Origin: Grammothele lineata
Lineage: Eukaryota; Basidiomycota; Agaricomycetes; Polyporales; Polyporaceae
Assembly: GCA_002150815.3 (NCBI GenBank)
Contig: NDFF03000373.1
Span: 40,824-104,823, forward strand
Direction of reading: 5' to 3'
Length of the DNA stretch: 64,000 nucleotides
The notes beneath the pieces are model-generated. The model was given only the letters and a program-made list of their open reading frames with translations. It had not been told where the DNA came from and did not search any database. A program made the translations under genes and the position numbers. Positions within the stretch are counted from its first letter, which is position 1. The number at the start of each line of letters is the position of its first letter. Below are positions 34,337 through 44,297 of the stretch, piece after piece.

Positions 34337-36289
34337 TAAGGAGACAAGCCCGGTCAACGAGGACGATGGGCAGGATTCTGAGATTGATGGAATAACGGCG
34401 ATCGAAATGGCCGGATGATGCAGATAATGAGAAGCTGGGGTAGTACGTCAACTCTGTTGAAGTTAGAGGAGGACAGCGAAGACAAATAAAAGGGGCTACT
34501 TTTGGAGTATATGACGGTACAGTTCTACTGCAAGATGCGTCGAAGACGAGTCTGGACAAACGAGATCAGATATTCAAGTTCGACCGGAGACACCTAAGGT
34601 ACGAGGTGCTCTACTGACAACACATATGCACCAAACGTTCATGATTATACGCAAACGCCGACTCTTTTGCTTAGCACATAGTACTCCGCGCGCTCGGCTG
34701 GTCACTGTATGGTAACCCGTGAGATCTGCATAGTAGCATGGTGTAGGCTCAAGGTCTATGGAAGCCCACCTCCTCGCAGAAGCGCGGACGACAGGGTAAT
34801 GACCAACGGCCCTCATGTTGGGGACGCACACGTAAGCAATTACTTGAGGACGTCGCCGATTGGCGGAAGTAGCGACGACTTCCGAAGAGCACGATGGAGG
34901 CGACAACGAAGATGCCGACAGAGACGACAACGGCGACGAGTCAGGGGTGATCGAGGTTGTATTTCAGGTGTAGCTCGATCTTACGACAGCCAGAGCGCCA
35001 GCCGTCGAACTTGCCGACGTAACGATGTTGGCGCAGCTGTACACGGAAGGGTCGCTCGTCTTGCGCTCCCGGTAGACGTGGCTAGAGGGAGTACGCTTCT
35101 TGTGAACTCCCATGTCAAATACATGAGGGAGACCGCTGTACGTGCTGACCTCAATCAGGTTCGCACCGCTCATCGATGCTGAGGCGCTATCACAAGAGGG
35201 ACGGCACGAGCTACGCGTGGTCCTCCTGGCCGGAGTCGCATATGCTAGAGAAGAACTAGAGTCGTTGAACGTTTAATTACCGCAGACTCCGAAGACGAGG
35301 ACATAAAGCGCCGCAACCAGTAAGCATTGCACGCTGGAATTTGGAACGTCGAGAACCGTTTCACATGGTGCGTTTGTAAGTCGTGCGCACGCCATCCGCC
35401 GTGCCGCCTCCGAAGGAAGCTCGGTGAAGTCGGTGCGTACCAACGCGTATGGTCTGAGCCACGGATCATTGGGGTTAATAAACACCAGCTCCCCGCCTGC
35501 AACAGTGTCAGTCTTGGAGATAGCAGGTCAGGGAGGCGCGGTGTAGTAAGACGTTTTAATGCCAGTGTGTTCTATCCGATACAAATCTCAGATACGAGTC
35601 AAAGCCAAGTTAGAATACAGCTGGTTCACCTCCCTTCGAGCAGCCTCAGTGGCGTCAATGAATCTTGAACGGGCCCGCTCGTCCGTGCTCCATATAAGGA
35701 CTCGAGAAATGCATTTGCATAGCGCCAGTTGAGCCGGCTCCTAAATGACAACTGAGCCCTCGTGGGAGCGATTCCGCATGCGATTTCCATGAAAAAACTC
35801 GTACACTACAGGGCACTCCTGAAACACTCCGGCGGTGCGTCCACATGTCTGATTCCGTCTCTGTACATGTTGTGGAAGGCCGTCTCCGTTCGGAGACCTG
35901 TTCGTTGGCCAAGCGCCGGGAGGACGACGCGATCAATGGGCTGACGCCCAAAAGCATCGCCACTGTTCGCAAGCGCTGAACTCCCTTCGCGCGAAGGCGT
36001 TCGACATGCGACGCCCCGGGACACGGTCTGACACGGTGCGCACTTCAAAAGAGGTACTGTACGCGTTTCAAAGTAACACATGGGCAACTCTGGTGTGCGT
36101 TCAAATGATACGGGATGTCAGGAGGATGCCATCGGGCGCCTGCAATGGTAGCGCGGCCGCGTGGCACAGGATGCATCGGGCCTGCCTTTTCAGGCAGGGG
36201 CACGGGCCTCCTCGTAGGGGATGCATCGACGCCACCACTACTCTTGTCCCTTCACGAACTTCAGCGCCAGTTAAAGTTCGTCTCAGAGC
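34337..36289. other. Intergenic region with unassigned relics
   Basis: Between F-box-like paralogue 2 and the DPP3 relic 2. The minus strand at 34.8-35.5 kb holds fragments of a membrane-protein gene (separate entry). 35.5-36.3 kb shows no coding signal; short palindromes such as GTCTCCG-tt-CGGAGAC at about 35882 are noted. Confidence 0.45.
34800..35490 (-). pseudogene. Fragment of an unidentified membrane-protein gene
   Basis: Minus strand. After a good acceptor (tgttgcag) at about 35493 comes an exon-like frame containing FINPNDPWLRPYALVRTDF and ending in hydrophobic CLLVAALYVLVFG (about 35480-35280). Further on, at about 35.05-34.85 kb, another frame reads YVGKFDGWRSGCRKIELHLK, then a TGA, then a membrane-like run VAVVVSVGIFVVASIVLFG followed by Arg-rich RRYFRQ. 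The order suggests an extracellular domain, one C-terminal membrane anchor and a short tail, interrupted by a stop. I do not recognise the family. Confidence 0.35.
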
Positions 36290-36870
36290 CTCGGAACAGT
36301 GTTGGCAGGGGCAGTGACGACCGCGCCCAACTTCTCTTAGGGCACACGGAGTACGACCTTCGTATATCCGATAGATTTGCTTATCGGGAGGCTACCCATG
36401 ACACGAGAGTGCGCGTAAGCTATATCTTAACGACGTCGCGTTATACGCGACGCATCGATGGTGTGGGGAATAAGGGCGCAGGAGAGCACGAGAAGGAAGA
36501 CGCACCTGGGTAGCGTACTCAACCAAATCCTCCCATATCACATCAGGCAGTCTAGCGACTGAGGAGCTACCAGATCTGCAAGCTTCCTGCCGTTGCTGAA
36601 TGTCGCGATGATGAAATCACAAAGCAGGTCAGCTTGGCCCGACGCAACCTGACCGAGTCGGTGCGCGCCGCCGTACAAGACGCGCCACCCAACTTAATGT
36701 ACTTGCTCAATATGTGTCTCGAGGCCGCCCGCGTAACTCTGAAAGATAAACGGCAAGCACGAGACGAGACAAAGGCATGAACGCACCTGGGAAGCGGAAG
36801 GAGGTGGAATCCGAGAGGGTCTGGCGCAACAGCGATGCGCTGGCGGAGGGTCAGAACCAGTCACTGGCAG
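36290..36870 (-). pseudogene. Decayed DPP3 copy 2 (5' fragment)
   Basis: Collinear with DPP3 at about 19.41-19.98 kb. Near-identical words: tgacgaccgcgccc at about 36314 against 19430, cggagtacgaccttcgtata at about 36350 against the matching DPP3 exon-3 stretch, gcaggagagcacga at about 36478 against 19588, aagacgcacctg at about 36500 against 19607 (a splice-junction region), ttgctgaatgtcgcgat at about 36592 against 19704. Spacing between outer anchors is 276 against 274 bases. Frames are broken. It precedes F-box-like paralogue 3 by about 0.6 kb in divergent orientation, as copy 1 precedes paralogue 2. Confidence 0.8.
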
Positions 36871-37483
36871 GTACTGGCAAAGGAACGGTCCTTGTTTATG
36901 AAATTTTTTTGACTCTGAAGGAGGACGCAGACGTGCGTACACAGAGCGCAAGGAAGTAACAATACTGGGTAGTTGGGTGGAATGTGACTGAAGGCGTAGG
37001 TTTGAGCGCAACGACATGCAGAGTCCAGACAAAATATTGTTTGGACGGAGATGAGATTGTCCGAAAGGTGAGTTCGGGCCGTCGTCGGCCGGAGCACAAG
37101 CATTGGGACTCGGAGGTCGGGTCACGTCGAGACGAACACGAAGCGCCCAGATCCGATCATCCTCATGGTAGTCAGATTCGGGCGCTGCGTAGGCCCCTGA
37201 CTCGGAGCCGACTGGCCAGTCTCGGCCCGTCTTCTCTGCCTCTCCTCTCTTCTCCTCGTTCATACGCTCGAACAGACGGTACGTATTGAATATTCATTTA
37301 CTCCGCTTGCTTTATGCCAAACGCCGACCATCTAGAAGGCCCCGTTGCACTCGAATCGCAACCCGCGACATCCGAGGTAAACCGAATACCATCTACCAGT
37401 GCCGTATCGGCGACGCTGTAGTACCTCGTCGCATTGCGGTCCTCTCTTTCCTCGACGTCAATCATCAATTGTATCAGTTCTCT
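36871..37483 (+). promoter_or_regulatory. Upstream region of F-box-like paralogue 3
   Basis: Ancestral divergent DPP3/F-box interval by position. The in-frame extension of the downstream gene upstream of 37484 (to 37286) is not conserved in the paralogues, so I treat it as leader. It includes cacgaagcgcccagatccga at about 37137, related to the sequence upstream of paralogue 2. Confidence 0.5.
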
Positions 37484-39076
37484 ATGCATGCGGACACGAG
37501 CCGTCCTCCCTCTTCCACTCGCCTGCCCCTAGAACTCTGCTTATGTGTCATCGATGCCCTCGGTAGAGACCTGGAACCTGAATATCCACGATCGCGATGG
37601 CCAGAAGAAAATGCGCAGCTTGCCCTTCGCCAGAGTGCTCTCGTCTGCAGCACGTGGCGGGCGCGAGCACAGGCCTGCCTCTTCATTGCGGTCGGTATCA
37701 GATCGCTCGCCGCCCTGGACCGCCTTTCTGCCATCTTAGACGCAACACCTTCATTCAGAGCACGCATTCGCTCTGTTTCGCTGTCGTGTGGGATTGGCGA
37801 GGACGAATACTGGCCATGCAACGTCCTCACGCGTATCCCGCGTCTTGTCCAGGCTCCTTTTCCGGTCCTCCGTGCCCTTTCCATAGGGTTCAAGAAGGAA
37901 GAAGCTCTGATCAATATCAAGGACAGGCTATTACCACATTTTCCCCTTAGCATCCGCGAATTACATCTTTATCACAAGACATTCGCGTCTGTCGTAATTC
38001 TATGCATTGAAGACATCAACTTTGCGAGTTTTGCGGATTTCACGAGGTTCTTGGATTGTTTCGATGCGCTGGAGGAACTGGAGTGTTCATGGATCACTTG
38101 GGACGTACTTGGAGTCATCCCCGGATGCATGAAACGAGAAGACAGGCCTTTCTTGCCTCATCTATCGACTTTGGACGTATGTGAACCAGTATCTACGAGT
38201 TCTGCAGCGGCTTTTTGTTGCCATTAACATCTCCAACAGATATGGTGTTTGGACGCTCATGGAAGCAGTAGATTGGTCTCCGCTCTGTCCCCAGACAAGC
38301 TTGCGAACCTGATCATCTGGTGTCCATTAAGTAGGCGATTCGGCCGTGAGGCCGTCCGGGGTTAGTCAGTAGAACCCTCACTGCATGGCATACTCTTTGC
38401 TCACGGCATGTCCTCGGATAGATGATCCCGTCACGAGAAAGCCAGATTTTCTCTGCCTTGAATCATTCGTGTACCTATCCAATATCGTAGTCGAGTATAT
38501 CGGCGACGAGCTGGACTGGGAAGAAACAGACCTGCCCATGCTTCGTGCTGTATTGCGCACGTGGCATCCCAGACAGTTGTCCAGAAAGCTCGTTCTAGGA
38601 ATTTATGTGATCGCAAGCACAAGCCCGGTCCCGAGACGTACGAAAGGGGAATTCCTCTACCTCGTAGACCGAATTGGCCAGGCAGTTGAGGAAAGCTGCG
38701 CGGGTTAGTTCTCACGCACCTTCTCCTCCATCGCAGCAATAGTGTAAGCTAATGTGATAACTCACAGGTCAGCCGCGTACAATTATCACAATCAAGCTTG
38801 ACTACCTCCCTCAGGCCGCAAAGGAGTCGGCGGTGTGGCAGGGGCTCGTCGCTGAAGTACATGCGCGCTTCCCACAAGCGTCTCAGGAGGGACGACTCAC
38901 TGTCGAAACTGGTCAGTGCCCTTTCTCCGTTTCTAATTTCTAGGAATTCCTGTCGCGGCGCTGGATGGTTGTGCTGATCCCGGTTCTGGCGGAATATAGG
39001 AAAGCATTATTCTAGTTCTCCAGATTGGAAACAGGATACGTCTAGCATATTGGACGTGCATGGGGAGGCTCATTAA
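37484..39076 (+). pseudogene. F-box-like protein, paralogue 3, with a one-base frameshift
   Basis: Same family and five-exon plan: 37484-38176, 38239-38360, 38422-38703, 38768-38911, 39000-39076. F-box-like motif RLPLELCLCVIDALG at residues about 10-24; other blocks FASFADFTRFLDCFDALEEL, VLGVIPGCMKRE, DDPVTRKPDFLCLESF, GQAVEESCAG. The exon lengths sum to 1318, one more than a multiple of three. Exon 2 reads SSRLVS, then one extra C at about 38278-38281 throws the frame before ALSPDKLANL; translation would stop at ATT AAG TAG near 38330. Exons 3-5 remain clean, so the change is recent, or is a base-call error in the assembly. If it is an error the gene is intact (about 438 residues). Confidence 0.8.
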
Positions 39077-39842
39077 CAGCTCCAACGAAACTCCCACATC
39101 CTACGCCATCGGATTGGAAACCTCGCACGCGCGCCACACCGCCGTTCTGGCATGTTACTAGTTCTGATGTTAACGCTGGCAAGAGCGGGAGCGGTAGAAT
39201 GGAAGAAGGTTTATAAGGGAATGGAATTATGCGCAGAAAAGACAGATGTTGCAAAAGCGCGGATGTACGATATGTCGCGGATCGACGGCTGCAGGATTTG
39301 ACTTATTTCATGGCATCGATCACCGCATAGACCGTACGGACGGCTCGGCTTCTTGAAGAATCAAAGAGCTCTCTGACAGGTGACTGGTCCAAATCATTGG
39401 CTTCCTGGGCCTCAGTAGTCTCACGTATCTCACGTACGTAAGCGTGCAGTTATGAGTTGGCTTAGCAGTACTTCATAATCTAATCTTCACGATCTCATCC
39501 CGCCACACAGTACCGCATTGAACTCGTCATCTCAACTCGACCCTGGAAGAGTCACTAGTTAGAAAGAGCAGCACCGATCGATGGATTCAAGATGGGTCAT
39601 GTACGTCGTCTTCCTCATGGTATTACTTGCGCGGTATCTGGCCCTGATGGTGGCGCGCTCAAACGGATTCTGAATTGCACGGTCACAGCATCAACGTCGA
39701 CGAAAGGGAGGAAAGCCACGAAAACTATGGACCCCTGGCAGGATGGTTTTTCGAAAATCATAAGGAGATCTTCTATAGCATTTGTATACCCTCCTTGCCC
39801 AGGTGCGCATTATATCACCTCTCGGAATACGCTCCAAGCCTC
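39077..39842. other. Intergenic region
   Basis: Nothing recognised. An open frame upstream of 39843 (from 39675) continues into the next gene but has no family support. Confidence 0.5.
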
Positions 39843-41105
39843 ATGAGCTACAGAGTAATCGACGACTCTTGCGCCGATCCTACATCTCAACCGGATTCCA
39901 CCCTCTTCTCCCTCCCTCAAGAGCTCCTCGATCGTATCTTCGCGGCCATCTACGACGACGAAGACGTCCGTATCGCGTTCGCCACCACTCTGGCACTCGC
40001 CGTTACTTGCCGCCTCGGGCTCCTCGTCGGACGCGTCCACGTCGAGCGTGCGGCGCGCAGGAACTTTGCGCCGTGGGCAGACTCGCGGCTCATATGCAGC
40101 AGCGTCTCACAAACCCGTCCTGCGGATTTGCCCGAAGGACTGCTCACGGAGGCAGAGGTGGAGGCACAGGAGGACTATATGCGTACAAAATCCAGAAGGC
40201 AGGAACCCTCGATAGAAACGTTGTTGACCATGGGTCTGGAGCTGGAAGCGGATGAAGAGCAGAACGGGCAGGTGCGGGACTTGCCCCGGCTGACTATGAA
40301 GCAAGCCCGCGACCACATGCTGTTCATGTTTTTCGTGGCCCATCGCTATCGGAGAGTGTTCAGTGAACAGGCGCGAAACGACGATGCGAAGGGAGACCCC
40401 GTGAAGCAGCTCATAGCGGCCATCGTCGCGCCCTCCATACCCACGAATCCCCCCACTGCCCTATCCACATCTGAGGGTACAGTCACCCTCCCCCCGGCCG
40501 ACCCCGCCACATCGGCCCCATCCGAGTCTTCCGCTATAAGCGGCAGAGACGCCACCCTCATCCAATTCCTCGCCAACCGCTCGAACTGGCACCCCCGCGG
40601 CCCCTCTCCCCCGAACACGCTCGCCCCACCCTCCCCCAGGCCCCGCGCACTCGCCAACATCTCCAAGCGCCAATACGTCCGCGAAGACCGCCTCCCCATC
40701 GCGCGCGACCGCGCCCGCGCGCAAATCCGCGTATGTTGGGGCCACGTCCTCCTCGCGCGCATCTGCTGGGGAAGGGACGGGCGCACGGGCATGCGCGGAT
40801 TCCCTTCGCCCGAAGCGCGGCGGACCATCCCGGCCGCCATCTTGGCCCTGAGGTGGGGCCCGATTGATGAGACGGAGGATGAGAAAGGGTACGTGTTGCA
40901 CCGAGGGAATTGGGCGGGGGATCGGTTTGCGATCGTGCCGGTGGAGAGGCTGGGGGCGCTTGGGGAGGGCGAGTGGATGGATGTGAGTGAGGAGGTGGAC
41001 AAGGAGCTAAGGCTAATTTGGAGGAAGGCGGGGATCAAGGATGTGGGTGAGGGCGTTCCGACGCGGGAGTATAAGCCTTGGGAGGTGTTCTGTCCGGAAG
41101 AGTAG
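39843..41105 (+). CDS. F-box-type hypothetical protein, intronless
   Basis: Single exon of 420 residues, unlike its split neighbours. Start at the ATG of MSYRVIDDSC; the F-box-like motif LFSLPQELLDRIFAAIYDD follows at residues about 22-40, with a typical downstream stretch (TLALAVTCRLGLLVGRVHVE). The middle is acidic, then a Ser/Pro/Thr-rich linker (about 215-295), then a conserved-looking basic C-terminal domain (KRQYVREDRLPIARDRARA, GHVLLARICWGRDG, WAGDRFAIVPVERLG) ending PWEVFCPEE. It does not share the blocks of the four-member F-box-like family here. Role as ubiquitin-ligase adaptor is an inference from the F-box alone. Confidence 0.8.
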   Translation: MSYRVIDDSCADPTSQPDSTLFSLPQELLDRIFAAIYDDEDVRIAFATTLALAVTCRLGLLVGRVHVERAARRNFAPWADSRLICSSVSQTRPADLPEGLLTEAEVEAQEDYMRTKSRRQEPSIETLLTMGLELEADEEQNGQVRDLPRLTMKQARDHMLFMFFVAHRYRRVFSEQARNDDAKGDPVKQLIAAIVAPSIPTNPPTALSTSEGTVTLPPADPATSAPSESSAISGRDATLIQFLANRSNWHPRGPSPPNTLAPPSPRPRALANISKRQYVREDRLPIARDRARAQIRVCWGHVLLARICWGRDGRTGMRGFPSPEARRTIPAAILALRWGPIDETEDEKGYVLHRGNWAGDRFAIVPVERLGALGEGEWMDVSEEVDKELRLIWRKAGIKDVGEGVPTREYKPWEVFCPEE

Positions 41106-41309
41106 GTTCCTAGCATTTCTTGAGACTAGTCGCGCGCTGTGTAAGATATCTGCTGAGATTGGCCCAATCGCGAGCGAGGTCTAACAAAACTGTAGAATGA
41201 GTTCTCAATAGGTTCTGTTATGGGGATGAGCGTTTCTCATGATTATTTGCCGTATATTTGGAGCACATACGCACAAAGCTCACACTTCCACCACCCGCCA
41301 CCCGAAACG

Positions 41310-41880
41310 CTCTACGCCGACCTCAACACCTCCGGCCCAACCTCAAACAACCTCACGCCCGCCCTCACCTCCCCAACCCCCGGCCTCCCAAACTCCGCGT
41401 CCTTCAGCGCGCGCTGCCCTTCAGGCACGCCTAACGCGTCCAGCAGCTCCCCCGCCCTCCCAGGCATGACCGGCTGCAGCAGGATCCCTGTCTCGCGGAG
41501 CGTCTCGAAGACGAGCGCCTGGACGTCGGTGACGATGGTCGCGGGGGTCTCTTTTGCCCAGGGGGAGCCTTTGGATGGGAGGAGGTTCGCCTGCAAGATC
41601 GGGCGTCGCGTTAGACATACTTACAGCAAGTGGGCAAAGAAGGGGAGGGGGGAAGAGGGCGACGGGGAGCGCACCTCCTGCAGGACGAGCGTGATCGTCT
41701 CCATCGTGTCCGCGAGCTGGAAGCCTTGTATTTACCCGTCCACGGTGCTCGCGAGCGCATTGAGAGGCGCGAGCAGGGGCGCGTACGCCCCAGAGTCGGA
41801 GAAGAGCGCGTCATGCTGGGGCGGGACGCGTCCACAGCGCGTTTGGTAACCTTGCGGGAAGTGATAGACTGGAGAAGGTA
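41310..41880 (-). pseudogene. Methionyl-tRNA synthetase C-terminal fragment, broken
   Basis: Minus-strand remnant of the anticodon-binding domain of a (probably mitochondrial-type) methionyl-tRNA synthetase. Blocks in order: ALFSDSGAYAPLLAPLNALA, FQLADTMETITLVLQE, an intact intron (donor gtgcgc, acceptor ttgcag, about 41676-41592), then ANLLPSKGSPWAKETPATI and ILLQPVMPGRAGELLDALG down to a stop at 41312. An in-frame TAA interrupts the frame just before IQGFQLADTM (about 41738). The catalytic Rossmann domain (HIGH, KMSKS) is absent upstream. A truncated duplicate; retained reading in its last exon suggests recent loss. Confidence 0.72.
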
Positions 41881-42655
41881 GCCGAAGAAGGAGACAGGTC
41901 CGAGCGGGAAGGTATTACACAAAAACCATAAGTGGGTATGTGCGCGAGATAGGGGTCCTTACGTACCACAGATATCCTTCTCAGCTACCTCGACATTCGG
42001 AGGTGAGCAACTGGAGTGGTTGCCCTTGCGGATGAGGCCATTTGCGTTAAGCCCTATCTTCAAGTGAAACTGAACACAAACGCACCTAATATGGACTGTG
42101 ATGCATGTTATGACTCACAGACAGGGGACAGCGTATTTGCGTCACTCTATTCGCGTGACGCGACGTTTATCTCGGGAAACGCGGTTCCTCGAGATAGGTG
42201 ATCACGTACGCGGAAGTGCTCGCTCAGCTCGTCGCAAACGTCCAGCGGATTCCTCCGTTGATGTTGGCGAAATTTGGCATGAGAATCGACAATGTGACTA
42301 GCAGTAGTCTGGCAAGAGTTCGTATCTTTCGAGAAGAGCCAGCTAAGTGGAAGCGCTGTCGACGGAGAGGGCAGCGGGGGCGAAGAGATGGCCTTGGAAA
42401 ACGGAGAGCACGCGCGGAGACGTGACCGCGTCGAACCGAGTGAAGAGGCGCACAGCTAGTTTTTCCTCCCTCGGTCGCAGAGTCGCAACCCACGCCACCC
42501 TGGCCGACACCTACACCACCAACGGCGTCCTTCACGACGTTGCCCCCATACGGCTTGTACGCGCTCTCGGGCGACCCGCCCGCCGCGCGGAGAGTCGGAC
42601 AGATCACCGCGACATACATATAACACCAGGCCACGCCGATCACCAATACGGTACT
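41881..42655. other. Intergenic region upstream of F-box-like paralogue 4
   Basis: No gene recognised. It contains the leader of the 42656 gene; the open frame upstream of 42656 (from 42347) is not supported by the paralogues. Confidence 0.5.
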
Positions 42656-44194
42656 ATGGACGTCATCTCCTCTCCCTGCTTGCCTCTTGAGCTTTGTCTT
42701 CTCGTCATTGACACCCTTGGCAGCGACGTCGACGATCGTAGTCCAGACAAGGATGCGCAACTCGCTCTCTACCAGTGCGCTCTTGTCTGCAACGGCTGGC
42801 GCGCTCGAGCGCAGTTCTGGCTTTTCAGGACCGTCGGCCTCGCATCCCTGCAAGCCCTGGATAAGCTTGTTGCTGCGCTGAAGGCCTCACCATCGTTCTT
42901 AGCTTACATTCACCACTTATCTCTTTCATGCGATATGGGCCACAAATATTGGCCCCGTAACGTTCTCATGCGCCTCCCGCGCTCCATCCAAACCCCCATG
43001 CCAGCCCTCAGTGCTCTTGCCATTGGTCTGAATTCCGAACGAGGTCAAGGTCCAATAGGAACAAAGCCCCTGCCTCATTTCCCCTTGAACGTGCGCGAGC
43101 TCGGTCTCTATCGTAAGAGGTTTGCATCGGTCGTCGCGCTACAAATCTACGATGTAAGGTTCGCGAGCTTTGCGGACTTCGGGAGGTTCTTGGACTGTTT
43201 CGACGCACTGGAAGAGCTCGACTGCGTTCTCGTCGCTTGGGACGTGCTTGGAGTGATCCCGGGATGTATGACGCGCAAGTTGAGACCGTTTTTGCCCAGG
43301 TTACGGAAATTCAACGTACGTGAGCTGCAACCCATGAGTTCTGCTATCGTCCTTCCCCCTGGCTCACATCATCAACAGGTGTACATGGTGGGAGCGCATG
43401 GAACCAGTAGATTGCTTGCTGCGTTGCCTCCAGATACCCTCGCCCACCTGGTGCTCGACTGTCCCATCAGTGAGCCATCCGGCCGCGCAGTCCCAGGTCA
43501 GCCACGAATTTCGATCATGGCATAGTCTTTGCTTACATGTATCAAAGACGATCCTGTTACGAGGAAGCGGGATATACTCCTACTCAACACACTTGCCTCT
43601 CTAGTCACTGTCGAAGTCAAGAACATCGGGGGCGTCAGAGATCGGGAAGAAGACGACCTGCGCCCACTCCGTGCCGTGCTACGCTCGTGGCAGCGCGTGC
43701 TGTCGTCGCGACGCCTTCATCTGACGATATCGGCACACTCCGGTGTGCGCACGAAGACGCAATTCCTTGCTCTTGTCGATCAGATTGGACAAGCTGTAGA
43801 GGAGAACTGCTCCGGTTTGTTCTTGCGCTGTTCCGTAGCCTTCATTGACAGACGTACTGATGTGATGATATACAGGTCAACCACACACAACTATCATAGT
43901 CAAAGTCATCGACCTTCCTGAGAACGCAGAAGATCAGAAGGTCTGGGAACAACTTGCAGCAGAAGTACAGGCACGTTTCGCGACGGCGTCACGAGAGGGA
44001 AGACTGATTGTTGAAGCTGGCGCTAGTGAGTACCCTCTTATACTCCTTCCTTCAAAATCCCGTAGTTCCTCCACCCATGGCTCGCGGTTGTGCTCATTGC
44101 ATTTTTGGCATACATAGGAAGGGGTTGGGTTCCGGCGAAATGGAAGTCAGAAGACCCACAGAACGTTGCGCGTGAGCGGGCCGGGGATGATTGA
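42656..44194 (+). CDS. F-box-like protein, paralogue 4
   Basis: Fourth copy of the family. Exons 42656-43315, 43379-43496, 43548-43814, 43876-44025, 44118-44194, in phase, 423 residues. Starts MDVISSPCLPLELCLLVI: the F-box-like motif is at residues about 8-24, followed by ALVCNGWRARAQFWLFR. Other blocks: FASFADFGRFLDCFDALEEL, VLGVIPGCMTRK, AHGTSRLLAALPPDTLAHL, DDPVTRKRDILLL, GQAVEENCSG, VWEQLAAEVQARF. The last exon is the same length (77 bases) as in paralogue 3, which makes these two the closest pair. It ends 103 bases from the stop of the convergent phytase gene. Target unknown. Confidence 0.87.
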
Positions 44195-44297
44195 CGTTTA
44201 CCGCTGCTATACCACACCCTCGTATTCAGTCAATACGACGGATTCTATCAGCCCGCCGCCCAAGAAAAATAAGCCCGCTACAGAGTATCTAGCACGG

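Noticed and set aside
37286..37483. 66-residue N-terminal extension of F-box-like paralogue 3
   Set aside because: Not present in the other three copies, whose similarity starts at the equivalent of 37484.
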